A DNA stretch of 64,000 bases from the NCBI GenBank assembly GCA_950295325.1, contig OX485807.1:11745001-11809000 (forward strand), in the 5' to 3' direction. Origin of the DNA: Polytrichum commune (taxonomy: Eukaryota > Streptophyta > Polytrichopsida > Polytrichales > Polytrichaceae). Of the stretch, positions 50,939 through 62,449 are shown piece by piece. The notes below the pieces were generated by a model that searched no databases, was not told the origin of the DNA, and worked only from the letters and a program-made list of their open reading frames with translations. The position numbers and the translations under genes were made by a program. Numbering within the stretch: the stretch's first letter is position 1; each line of letters opens with the position of its first letter.

Positions 50939-52099
50939 CACTAGTAGAAAACATGGTAAAAAAAAACCGTAATCGTTTTTCTATTGCGGTTCTTTTGACC
51001 ACAGTTTGCACATGTGTTCCACCAAATCCCAATTTATGTCGCAGTTGACGTTTCCAATGACTGCCGCACCAAAATGCGTACACCAAAAAAAATAAAAAAT
51101 ACAATAAGTACATATATAGGCATACATATATATATGTCTTCCACGCGCGTGCAGAGTGGCCATTGCTTCATTCAATGCCGGATGTGAAAAACTGCCACTT
51201 GTACGCGTATTCATGCGGATTATACACATCCAAAATTCCTTCATGTGATGTGAGTTTAGCAACTTCCCTTACTGGCTTGTACACTTTCACGCGGTGATTA
51301 CATTAATTACTTCTCTGAAGCCAACTCGCTTGAATGCCAGGATTCTGAATTGCACACAAGGCGCTGGCCTGCTCACCGCGCTGAGTCTGAGAAATAACCG
51401 GTTGCTGTGAGACATCACTGCAGTTAACCATGTAGCCAGTGCATGTGGAACTTTAGAAACATGATGTTATCGAGCGAATACGCCTCGAAATTTCCAAATT
51501 CATTGACATATTCTGACGCCTCCTAAAGTGTTGTTTTTTTAAGAAGTCATGTACCCCGTGATCGATGTTCTCCATAGATCACAATGTGAACCAAGTAGTG
51601 CCTTAGAATTTGGCAGGACTTGTGACCTTCATTTGCAAAAGGGCTTGCAGGGGATGTGAATGGTCGACATTCAGTGGATGACCACCACAATGACATGGTT
51701 TCAGGGACATGAACAACAATAACACGAGATTTAAATGACAGCCAATTTGCCAATTTCTACGCACAAGTGGAGTGCAAAAAGGATTGCATTAATGTTGCTT
51801 GAAGCAATAACTAGCACATACAATGTTGTGTTCACAACGAACTCTTGCAACAAAAACTGGGTAAAATTTCAGTTGGATATGCAGGCCACAAGGTCTACAA
51901 TGCATACATGTCCTAGTTGCCATCAAGTCTCTACAGTGTAGTACTCCATGCCAAGTGGCAGAGGCACTATTCCACATACTCCACTCACGTCCAACTTCCA
52001 GCTTCTTTCTACAAAAACAAGTCCATATTGGTACTGTGACACACACATCATCTATGGAATCAGTTCATGGAACTATGGAATTCCTACACGTGTCTATTC

Positions 52100-52600
52100 T
52101 GAAATCCATATCTCCTAGTTACACTGTCAACTCATGATCTCCTCCGACGGCAGCGAAATACAACATCGTGTCAAGCGCTCCCAACAACTTAATCGCTCAA
52201 CCTTCCACAACGTCCAGTATGTGCTCGAGAGCATTGTTGAGCTCCATACGTTGAGGCATTATTCCCGAAGCAGTCCAATTTTGTATCCTCGCAGTCATCC
52301 ATGCACGCATCCTGCATCAATTGCACATGTCCAACTCATAAACATATTGCGATAACATCCCTCAAGCTACAAACAAGTATCATCCTCGTTAAAATTCATG
52401 CAAAAGACTGAGTGGTCGGGGCTCCAAACACGTCGCTGCGGTTGGGTGGATAACACAACAAGCCATTTCAATTGCCAATTATCAACATTTCTGTGTGTCC
52501 AAGGAATACCCAACAACTTAAGGTTTGACACGCCTGAATTACAATGCATTGATAAACGATAGCTTGCATGGTTTAGCACAACATACTATTCTTCAAAGGA
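52100..52600 (-). pseudogene. Decayed coding segments of CACTA element 1
   Basis: Minus-strand frames read like protein in pieces: LLGIPWTHRNVDNWQLKW with VWSPDHSVFCMNF (about 52,380-52,540), and MELNNALEHILDVVEG with LLGALDTMLYFAAVGG (about 52,145-52,240). Breaks between them may be introns or lesions. I could not assign a domain. A Ulp1-type or TNP1-type protein would be usual at such a place, but no catalytic motif is visible. Confidence 0.35.
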
Positions 52601-53229
52601 TATAGGTGTTCTCACAAATATCGTGCACATCTTTGGTGGAGCCCTACCTTGAAATTAACCATATTTGATGTCCGAACAGGAGTCCTCAGGAACTCATTAA
52701 TGGGAGCATCCTACATAAATAAACTCTAGTAATAAAAACACATTATTAAAGGTGAAGTTGGAGGAAGGGGGGGGGGGAACCCGTTGCGTGCAATATATCG
52801 CCATTCGTGTGCATTCAAGAGTTTAGAGCTGCCGCACAACTGTCAGGGACTTCGATGTCAGTGCCTGTCGCACGCCATGAGTGCAACAAATTCTTGTTCT
52901 TCACTCCGTTTTGCAAGATGAAAATTGGGGCAATTTCTGCTGACCTTAATTACTGAAGGTTCAATACTTTGCTTGCAAGGAGACTCCACCTCCAACTACA
53001 CGTATGGGGCACAACTGCACATTTCGAATATTCTTTCCATACATGGATGAGGGTCAACAAATACATGGCTCAATTGGGTCTATGATTCTACAACTTGTCA
53101 TAGACCAACCCGCCAAATCATTGTGTAGAGAGTGAAGATCAGTGGCTCCATGGAATGATGGTTTCATGTCAGGAACATTGTGATGGAATTGGGGAGTTGT
53201 GTGACCCTACCAATCACGCGAGATGGCAT

Positions 53230-54636
53230 TTACGTAGCCTTCTTGATGAAAGCTCTAGTCTGCTCAGTCTTCTTCCTCATTTGCACGGATTCGCGCAGCT
53301 TGGCATCATCCAAAGATTCGGTTTTGTTGCATAATGAGCTCGTTCTTTTCCCTTTCGGCCCTTCTTCGATGGCATTAGAGGACGCCCTGCCACAAACAGC
53401 TGAGGTAACGTTACCCATCATGCGAGTTATTTCTTCCATGCTCGGAATCTGCATAATCCAACATACACCCCACAATATGGGGCTATTGGGCAGTCCCTCC
53501 GCTTGGTCGAGGTAGGCGATGTGCTTTGGATAACGCCCATCCTTCTTGAACATCACTGGAGTGTCCTTGTAGAACACTCTGATTACAGAAATCATTTGTT
53601 CCCCTTTCTTGCACAAATCTTGCTCATCGTTTATGCACCTAGACTTGTGGTTGATTCCAGCATAGGCCTCCGCCACAACCTTCCCTTCGAACTTTGGATG
53701 CAAAACCCATACCTTAACTCTTACTCTGATTGGACTTTGCAACACAAATAGCGAAAAACACAATTACATCAAATCCCTGGCATTCATGTACTTGCGGGGC
53801 CAGCTGCGGAAGAATTTACTTGCATCAATGATACTACGAAACATAATCACAGTCAGGAGCTTCGAACACTCACACAATTCTGGGGTCGCCTGCCAAATTC
53901 AAGTTTTGTGATGACAGAAGCATCAATCTGCGGTGTTCTCTGTTTCTTTGTCTGAGGACTTCCACTTTTTGTTCTGCCTCTTTGGTTCCTTCTCTCGCAG
54001 ACTCTTGGCTCAGCAAGCACCTTCCGCTTCACAGGAACCTTGGGTAGCACCGGCAGCTCTTCGCCATCTGATTCTGTTGGTATTGGATTGCGTCCAGTAT
54101 CCTCGCCATTAGATTCATCATCTTCTCCCACGCTGATATCCACATCGTCGTGCTTTCTTTCATGCCTGTTTTGGGTCTCTGTGTGACAATGTACATCATT
54201 ATTGTCAAGTTTCTTCCCTGCCCCTCCATGTTCATGTGAGCCCCCTTTGTCCACGGGCCATCTCAACTTCGGAAACGTCGTATCTCCACATGGACTTGTC
54301 CCGCCAATGCTTGGAAAGTCCTCCTCATAGCTATAGTCCATTGAATGTGAGCTCTCGGGAGACCCGGAAGGGCTTCTTGTCTCCATCCTTCTTGACCTCC
54401 CTTGTGATTGTGAGGCTCTACCCTTTGTGGCAGGTTGAGTTCCTAGACTTCTCGGCGAGCATTTTGCACGTGGACGAGGGCAATCATCGGAAGCACTGTC
54501 GGATGACAATAGCTCAACTGCCTGGTTGAGTCTCCCTTTCGCCGCCATGCGCATTGTGCTGCTCGGACGATTTTCTTCATCCCTCGACAAAATGTCCTCA
54601 ATATCGGTGTTCACACACTTTACATGATCTAGGTCG
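53230..54636 (-). pseudogene. CACTA element 1 protein, TNP1/En-Spm-like, 5' end cut by insertion
   Basis: Two minus-strand parts. 54,636-53,853 encodes a Ser/Asp/Glu/Arg-rich, disordered protein (SSDSASDDCPRPRAK, VPVKRKVLAEPRV, TKKQRTPQ) with nuclear-signal-like basic patches. Its frame is open right up to the CACTA end at 54,637 (DLDHVKCVNTDIEDILS). About 53,850-53,230 encodes KFFRSWPRKYMNARDLM, a stop, then a segment with FEGKVVAEAYAGINHK and VIRVFYKDTPVMFKKDGR. This resembles the TNP1/En-Spm domain of DNA-binding CACTA proteins, and ends KKTEQTRAFIKKA. The likely role was binding the element's subterminal repeats. The domain match is by memory of its pattern and is moderate at best. Confidence 0.5.
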
Positions 54637-54930
54637 CACTACAACAGATTGGGTATTTTGTGACTAGGGAAATATGACTGGGGATGACTGGTGACTACAT
54701 GCAGTCACATTTTTCCAGGCCTCGACCTTTGGGGTGTACGAAATTCAAAAATATGACTCGCAGTCATATTTTACTGTCGTATTCGGAAAATGTACTGTAT
54801 ACGGCATATGGGAACGCCGACTGCCTTTATAGGGAACGACGGGGAATGTGTATGGTGGACGCCCAGTCATATGTGGCAGTCATATTTTTCTGCGAGTCAT
54901 ATTCTTCAGTCACATTCTGACTAAGACCAT
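54637..54930. repeat. CACTA element 2 terminus with subterminal TATGACT repeats
   Basis: The terminal CACTACAACAG is followed by at least eight direct and inverted copies of TATGACTG/CAGTCATA or close variants. Such clusters are the known binding targets of CACTA TnpA-type proteins. Confidence 0.85.
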
Positions 54931-55291
54931 TTTTTTGCTTTTTTTGGGCAGCCCTTGATAATTCAGGCTGCCCAAGACGGGCCTTTTGTGTTTTTGCCCC
55001 ATGACTCATTATCTAGTATTATGGTTTGGATTATTGGTTTAATAATGAAAGATTTTGGTCAAAATTAAGTACTTTGTGTGTTATAGTATGAACGGCAATG
55101 AAAATTGGGAATGGCCTATGTTTATTTATTGAATAATTAACTGATTGATGTTTTAGGGAGTATAGGGGGGAAATTGGGGAGGAAATTTGATTCTTACTAT
55201 TGCCAAAAGACTAATTGAACATGTATATAATTGAACTTAAATATATACCCACCTAAGTTTCAATTATACAACTTCTTGCTCGGACGGGAAG

Positions 55292-58200
55292 TCAATCACC
55301 GTCCGAGTCGCAAAGCTCGGAGTCATCTACCGATGCGTCGTCCGGTCCCTCTAGACATTCTAATGCCTTAGCAACCACTCCTGGCCCCACTTCCACTGCA
55401 TCGCCCAATATGGGTGTCTTCGGTACGATATCGTCATGTAAAGCCGTCACTTGTAATCCGGGAAAATCAGAAGTCCTACCTAGTGCTATGCATTGTACTT
55501 CATCCGTTCTTTGTTGTTTGGAGAATACCCGAACCCCTCTCGGTTCCTTACGCAAAACAACTTCCCATCCACTCTTCGCGACGTTAGGTGCAAAAAAAAC
55601 TTGTTCGATATGGAGAGGAAAGGCAAATGATTGTGCTGAGTAAGGAATCAATCTGTCAAAGTTTACAATGGTGAAACCATAGTCGTCGCGCTTCATCGTC
55701 GCCCCATCTCCCTTCATGTTTGCAACGACCCAATTGCAATAGAGGACCACCACCTCGAAGAATCCATAGTCCACAGAGAGGATTTCCTCAACCCAACCCA
55801 CATACTCCAACTCCGCTGCCTTTGGATTTGTGTCATTCAGGCCCGAGCGACATAATTGTTGAAATGTGGCGGCCACCCCAGAGTCCATCGTTGTCAATTG
55901 CGCCTGTGCGCTTCGGACACGGATGTGGTTTCCAAACGCATACATGGATCGATACGACTTCGCTGCATCCGATGGAGGTAACATCAAGGCCCTAACGTCT
56001 TCTTGAACCTCCTCAGACCCTTCTTCTATGGCGCGCACCACTGCTTTTGGAAACCAAATGTGGAAATCCTCGTCGCGCAACTCCGCTGGGTACATTACCC
56101 GCGCCTTCCGTTTCTTGCGCCTGTATTCGTACCGCTCACATTCCCGCCGTGACATGTCATCCTCGTGTTTCCTGCATTTTGGTTACAGCCCAACACATCA
56201 TTACCCGTGACATGCTGAAATCACTAATGGCAGTCATATTATGCATACAACATTAGTCGTACTGTGTCGCGATAACTACAACGAAATGCATATTTTACGA
56301 CTACATTTTGTGATTGTACTCAGTCATATATCCCAAAATATGACTGAGTGCAGTCATGAATTTTGGTCATGTGAGATGAGTTTTGTGGAAGTTCGTATGG
56401 ACTGGACTGTTGTTCTAAGAGAGGTGGTGCATTTAAGGTCTTTCCACTAAAATCAGAACTCACCTCCTCCACTCTTCCAGTGGTGCCGCATTGTTCACCA
56501 CGAACTCATGTATCCATTGTCGAAGGTCGGATGGGAGATGACGCATCCGCCCGCCACCTTCGAGGATCTCATCATACATTGATGGGTCTTCTTTGTCATC
56601 CCACACTCTTCGAGTGGTGACTGTATATTCTTGCATATACTCCGTGCAGAATCCCAATGCCTCTACTATGGCGTAGCCTTCAGCCATGCAACCCTCTGGT
56701 CGAGTACGGTTTCGGACATACCCTTTGAGAGTCTTCAGGTACCTCTCTATAGGGTACATCCAACGTGTATGTACGGGTCCACAAATTTCCACTTCCTCCA
56801 CGATATGCATGACCAAATGGCTCATGATGTCAAAAAATGATGGTGGGAATTTTTTTTCCAACATGCATAGTGTTATGGCCGCTTCACACCTCATCTCATG
56901 TATTGTTGCGGGATCAATGGACTTAGCACACACCCTCCTGAATACACGGCTCAACATTATTATTGATGTCCGCACTTCCTTTTCCATTGTGCAGCGCACA
57001 CATAGTGCCAACACTTGCTACATGAGGACATGGTAGTCATGGGATTTCAGGCCTTTCATTGTCCCATCCACGTTTACGCGCTTCTTCAATTGTCCCACAT
57101 AGTGAGTGGGGGTTCGCAGTGCACGCACTTGCTCCACAAAGACTTCACGCTCTTCTTTCGTCATAACGTAAGAGGAGCGAGGTAGAATCACGCTACCGGG
57201 TTTTGTTTCTGCTACGGGCCAAAGATGCGGGCGTATGCCCGCCTCCTTCATGTCTAGACGAACTCCAATTGTATCCTTCTCTCCAAATATGGTTTTCATC
57301 ACATTCTCAACGATGTTTTTCTCACAGTGCATAACATCCAGTGTGTGTCGAATTAGAAGATCCTGCACAGTGACTCCAGCCAGTGAGAAATTTGCCGATG
57401 CGAATCACAATATCACTGCGTGCAATCATGTGACTGTACATGACTACACCCACTCACATAATACTCATAAACAATATTACTATATGCAATCATGTGACTA
57501 CGTCCAGTCACTTATCACAGCTAATAATATACACGTACTTTCCAGTATGGAAGGTCATATAGACATGTCCTCCTCTTCATTCCATGATTGTGTACGGGGT
57601 CTGTCGTCTGCCCAGTTTGGTTTCTGTAGTGTTTTTGAGACCACTCTTCTCGCTCGTTCGCATATCACAATTGCTCTCGACCACTCATCCTTCTTGGCGG
57701 TGGTCTCATCTCCGGCTGCCCATCAAAATTGGACCTCTGTCGTCTCCATTGGTGGGTCATTGGTAGTTGTCGTCTATGTCCAAGGTAAACATTCTTTTTC
57801 AACGCTTTGGAACGCCGTGTTGCCACGTTGGGGCCACACACGGGGCACGCCCTATGTCCTTTTGTTACTTGCCCGGAAATCAAACCGTACGCCGGGAAGT
57901 CATTCACCGTCCACAAAAGCAAGCCATGTAGCTTAAATGTTTTATCTTTGGAGTTTCCTTGCGATCCGTCCAAGCAGTCGATCCCTTTCCAAAGCTCTTG
58001 GAGCTCCTCAATCAAAGGTGCCATGTACACATCCACATTCTTGTCCTTCACACTCTCTTTTCCTGGTATGATTAGCGCAAGCATCATGAAGAAGTTTTTG
58101 GTCATTAACCAAGGGGGGAGATTGTAGTTCAGCATGACCACGGGCCAAGTAGAGTGGCTGAGGCTTTGGTTCCTAAATGGATTTACGCCATCCAGTGCAA

Positions 58201-60517
58201 GGCCAAGCCTAACGTTCCGTTCATCTTCCGCAAACCACGGCCACCTATTATTTACGTGGTCCCAAGCCTTCGAGTCCACCACGGACCTCATCACCTTGTC
58301 CTTACTTTTCCCTCCTACATGCCACTTCATTAGCTCCGCGATCCGTGTGCAGCTGTACATCCTTCGCAAACGAGGAATCAGAGGAAAATGTCTCAAAACT
58401 TTGACTGGAATTGTACTGGAGTTCTCTACAAAGCGCGATTTGTGGCATGTTGGGCACTCCGTTGCATTCTCCAACTCTTTCCGAAACAAACAACATCCAT
58501 CTCTACACGAATGTATTGAGTTGTAGGACAACCCCAACTTCATCAATAAGTCTTTCGCCTCGTTGAATGATTTCGGTAGTGTGTTGTCCTTGGGTAAAAT
58601 TGTCTCCTTCAACAACTTCAACAACTCATCCACAAAGTTGTTTGGTACGGCGAAGGTGGTGCAACACAATAGTATCAAGAGTGTCGATGTGAGACGATTC
58701 GAGGGGCTTCCCTCATACAGTGGAGTTCCAGCTTCGTTTAAGAGAATTTGGTGGTCTACCCCACTGGGGTCCTCACTGTTCATGGTACTCCCTCTTGTTT
58801 CCATGGGATCATGCATTTCTTCCCTTTCCCCCTCGCTACCATCACTGTCCCTCGTTGTGAAACCATCCTCCCCTTCATCGTCTTCAACCCATGCATCCCC
58901 GAGTCCCTCATGTATGGTGGCTTCGGTTTCGTGTCCGTCATAATTGAGGCCATCGTACTTGCCGAAGCACTCTGCCACCATACGTAGAACCTCAACTTCT
59001 CCATCATGTCCATCGTTTGTGTTAGGGTATGTCTGGCTTCTTTGCCCAGTCCGTGGTGCATGGGAGAACAAGTCAATCGGGCTGTACTCGTCCTGCAGAG
59101 AGTGATAAATTTGTGCGCACGTTATATATTTTCGCTTTGGCAGAAACATATGACAAGGACTCATAACAATGACAAACATAGACCACGGATTGTATATAAC
59201 ATGGACCTAATATATACAAATGTATGAACACGACAAAGAGCAATCCCAAGTAGTGTTGTATCACAAGGACGAGTCATAAATTTGTGACTTCTGTGTTACA
59301 TGGTTCTGTCATAAAATGCGCGCTGTATCTAACGAGGGGCAATCATGAAACGCCGAATATAACATGAACGTGTAACATGCGTGGGGGGGGTGTTCATCGA
59401 TTATGAAGACAAGAGTGTGTCAGGTAAAAGAAATTTCATGCAACATACAACGGAAAAACAATGGATGTAAAAAATTGGTCATGTTCCACGTACACATTTA
59501 TACCGTGGTGTGGACATGTATACAAAATTTTGTCAAAACAAAACATGACTTGGTGTAGTCATGTTAGTGAGCACATGGCACACTTACTCATTCCTAATAT
59601 GGACTAATGAGTGCCAGCCTACAATGCGGTGTGCGGGTTCAAAGAGTAGTGTGCATACAACTCTTCTCCGACCAAAATGTTCTTTGTGGCTAAAGTGATT
59701 ACATACCCCCATTCATGTTTGTTCCAGGGTTTTGGCAACATGCGAAATTCCCACACCACATTTCCTATTTCTTTGCGTCCTATGGAACTATTTATGAAGC
59801 CAGCGACATTCCCCTTCATTACATCTCCATCGATGTACAAGTCCGGCTCAACTTGCATCGCATATGACTTCACTCGAGGTTGTGCCTTCTTCAAAGCTCT
59901 GTATTCTCCCAAGGTGTATTGTGGTCCTACAAATGGAAGCAGTTCCTCTCCCTCTTTGGCGGGTTGAAGTGCAACGAGACCCCAACCCATGAATGGGAAG
60001 TTGGACACCCTTACTTCCCATTCTCTATTCCAGTATGAAAACTTTATAAGTTTTGGGATGGGCCCGTCACACTACTATCCGTCATACACGTTTGACCCCC
60101 ATGTCTGCAAGGCTCGTACTCTTGCAGACGTTGTGTTTGGCATCGACTGTGAAGGCGTTTCGTATCCTCCTAGAAACTTTCTCAGGGATGTCTTGCAAGC
60201 AGCTTTTACAATGGGTCTCCATCGGGCCTATAAAATTCATGTACACAAGGATGAAAACTCGCTCATAGCATGACCACCCGCTTACGCTCATTCAAAAGTC
60301 GTTTCATGGAATGACTCACCAAGATAGACGCTGTAAATACAGGGTCCCTTTTTTTGCTACGAAGATGCTTTCGGATTGTGGCTCGATCGAGGACTTTCCC
60401 TCCTGCACACTCCATGCATGGGCATGGGTACTTGGATAGCCGCATTGCGTCTGCTTGGACCTCTTCTTCTTGCCATAACTGTAGATGCTTCAAGCTTTCG
60501 ACCTCCCCTCCTGCCAT
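55292..60517 (-). CDS. CACTA transposase TNP2 (Transposase_21 family), two internal stops
   Basis: DDE-type transposase of the CACTA (En/Spm) superfamily. Exons by GT-AG and phase: 60,517-60,320, 59,092-57,539, 57,362-56,464 and 56,171-55,292, giving 3,531 nt or 1,177 codons including the terminal stop. Exon 1 has the Transpos_assoc-like finger (CPCMECAGGKV, then IRKHLRS). Exon 2 has an acidic spacer and then the classic blocks LLKLLKETILPKDN, LMKLGLSYNSIHSCRDGC, KVLRHFPLIPRLRRM, NVRLGLALDGVNPF, LLWTVNDFPAYGLISG and RACPVCG, ending LYDLPYWK. Exon 3 has RHTLDVMHCEKN, KKFPPSFFDIMSHLV and RWMYPIERYLKTLKGYVRN (DUF4218). Exon 4 has the DUF4216-like VGWVEEILSVDYGFFEVV and an acidic tail. A TGA in exon 2 (after SGREQL) and a TAG in exon 3 (after HDYHVLM, where the family has Gln) make this copy defective unless read through. 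Confidence 0.93.
59619..60227 (-). CDS. SET-domain exon inside the CACTA transposase gene
   Basis: Putative lysine methyltransferase-like domain. After an acceptor (TTTTATAG|GCCCGA) the frame reads ARWRPIVKAACKTSLRKFL and RVRALQTWGSNVYDG, meets two adjacent TAG codons (60,077-60,072), then stays open for 151 codons: KLIKFSYWNREWEVRVSNF, then MGWGLVALQPAKEGEELLPF (the G-x-G start of SET), YAMQVEPDLYIDG, GNVAGFINSSIG (the position of the NHxxxPN pseudoknot motif), NVVWEF, and VGEELYAHYS (the GE-E-L-xx-Y motif), ending at TAG 59,619. The order and spacing match a SET core of normal size. The pre-SET and post-SET Cys clusters are absent and NHSC is replaced by NSSI, so activity is uncertain. It shares TNP2's first exon in phase, or could be its own gene. 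Confidence 0.85.
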
Positions 60518-60650
60518 CCTGTGATGTGCACGGCATACGGGGCGGGTCAATTTGTGATATCGGGATACCTTACAAGGAGTGAGTGCTCACATGCGCGCAG
60601 TCACTTGAATATTTGGATACATACGAAAGGGTGGTCAAATAACCCAAGGC

Positions 60651-60812
60651 AGTCATATAACACACGGGAGTCATATAACACATGGGAGGCATATAACACA
60701 CAGGAGTCATATAACACATGGCAGTCATATAACACACGGGAGTCATATAACCCATGGCAGTCATATAACACACGGGAGTCATATAACACATGGCAGTCAT
60801 ATAACACACGGG
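60651..60812. repeat. 18-bp minisatellite, nine copies
   Basis: Nine contiguous units of AGTCATATAACACACGGG with CATGGC/CATGGG variants start every 18 bp from 60,651. The unit core AGTCATA is the same as the motif of the element's subterminal repeats. It lies just upstream of the TNP2 start at 60,517, on the promoter side. Confidence 0.95.
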
Positions 60813-60829
60813 AGTCAGTCATTGATGGT

Positions 60830-61900
60830 AATTGAATAATTATTTATGATGTTCCTAAGTTTACACGGAATTCAAGGAAATTCAAAAAGTTAATGCCCAC
60901 ACTATATTGGGTTATGAAACTTACGCCCATAACCAGATTTACCCTCTTTTCTTTTGAGCATTAAATTTAGGGATAACTTTTCATAATCTCATTTAGATAT
61001 TCTAAATTTGAGTACTTAACAAATATTCCGATTCAACCCGAGCTGACTTTTCGCCCTGTTTGCCTAATTTTAAGCGGCCCCTAAATATATCGTAATCGAT
61101 TCGGCATGATTCATATACCCCAGTTATACGTAAGTGTGGTGAAGCCCATACTTTTTTTTTCTAAAAGTAATTTCAACGGGGCCCTAAGTAGATCCACAAT
61201 CGTCCCTTTTTACCCTGTTCTTGAAATCGAGCTGACTTTTCACACTGTTTGCCTCTTTTTAAGCGGCCCCTAAATATATCGTGATCGATGAGGCCTGATT
61301 ACATTAAATCACATTACATTAAATTCTGGCCCCGCCCGGATTTTTTCCAAACCCTAAAAAAAAATAGCTGCCCGCCCCACCCGAAATCGAAAAAAACATT
61401 GCTCTTCCATTCTTGAAGGCCGCTTGACTACAAATCCCATATTGAGTGCACTTCACCTTCAATGTCTCAAATCCAATATATATGTGTACTTCCACCTAGT
61501 AATTAAGGCATTAAATGGGATTTCATCCCGGAAGTGAAACCATCAACCAAGACTGTAATTAACTTGGAAGTCAAAAAATTAGAAAATCCTCATCAACATT
61601 GAGGTTATAATTTTTATGACTTACCATTTGAAATTGTCTTCGTCATTCTTAAATGTCACTTAAATTTAGTGTGCTGATGTGGTTGGTATATTTTATAATA
61701 TTTTAGATAATTATGGCTACTTTCAAGAATATTCATACGCACTTAAGTATAAAATATACTTAATGGAACTAATTAATCAAATATTTTAATTACCGGTTTT
61801 AATTGGAGTCACGCTTCCATTAATTAAAAGTTAGGGTTAATTAGGCTTACTGGATATAAAAATTGGGTACATGTAACTACTGAAATTCCATTTTTATAAG
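60830..61900. other. Divergent intergenic region between TNP2/SET and the plus-strand gene
   Basis: AT-rich sequence about 1.1 kb long with no ORF of note. Two related blocks around TAAGCGGCCCCTAAATATATCG occur at about 61,070 and 61,260, each preceded by a GAGCTGACTTTTC block (about 61,040 and 61,220), a direct duplication about 190 bp apart. It probably contains promoter sequence for one or both flanking genes. Confidence 0.5.
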
Positions 61901-61908
61901 TCATGATA

Positions 61909-62260
61909 ATCTCTCTCTCTCTCTCCCCCCCTCCCTTCATCTCTCTCTCCCTCCCTCCCTCCCTCCCTCCCTCCCTCCCTCCCTCCCTCCCCCTCTCCCT
62001 CTCCCTCTCTCCCCCTCTGCCTCCCTCCCTCCCCCTCTGCCTCCCTCTCTCTCCCTCTCCCTCTCCCTCTCTCCCTCTCTCCCCCTCTGCCTCCCTCCCT
62101 TCCCCTCTGCCTCCCTCTCTCTCCCTCTCCCTCTCCCTCTCTCCCCCTCTGCCTCCTTCCCCTCCCTCCCCGCGCCTCTCCCTTCCTCGGACATCTGTCC
62201 CCGACTCTGTCTCTGTCTCTCCTTCCCTCCCCCCCACCTCCCCGCGCTCTCTCCTCGCCA
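61909..62260 (+). repeat. CT-rich polypyrimidine tract (CCCT/CT microsatellite)
   Basis: About 350 bp consisting almost wholly of C and T on the plus strand, mostly CTCTCTC, CCCT and CCCCCTCTGCC units, with a longer CTCCCTCTCTCTCCCTCTCC-type unit repeating about every 65 bp. Long translated frames here (Arg/Glu/Gly or Ser/Pro/Leu runs) are artefacts of composition. Its place suits the transcribed leader of the gene at 63,504. Confidence 0.9.
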
Positions 62261-62449
62261 TCTAACCTGTATCGCCGAACCCTCCCTCCCCGCGCTCTCT
62301 CCCTTCTACCTCGGCCATCTAACCTGTATCGGCGACCACCTAAGCCACAACCTTCTACCATCCCCTCCCGCCTCCCCTGCCTCCCCGCGCCCTGTCCCTT
62401 CCTCCTCGGCCATCTAACCTCCTCGCCATCTAACCTAAAGCCACAGCCT

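Larger units (their letters stand above)
50939..54636 (-). mobile_element. CACTA element 1, left part, interrupted by element 2
   Basis: CACTAGTAGAAAACATGG at 50,939 is a typical CACTA-superfamily end. The next few hundred bases have repeated GCGGT/CCGC-containing motifs (CTATTGCGGTTC, GTCGCAGTTG, ACTGCCGCACC). Minus-strand coding segments follow at 52,100-52,580 and 53,230-54,636. The matching right end is not seen before 54,636, where a different CACTA end starts inside an open frame, so the remainder should lie beyond element 2 and outside the window. Confidence 0.65.

Noticed and set aside
57235-57936. Plus-strand 233-codon frame
   Set aside because: It is the antisense shadow of the TNP2 exons, which carry strongly conserved transposase motifs.
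60082-60291. Minus-strand frame METHCKSCLQDIPEK... upstream of SET
   Set aside because: A different frame of the same bases joins the SET frame directly and follows a proper acceptor (ARWRPIVKAACK...), which explains the region better.
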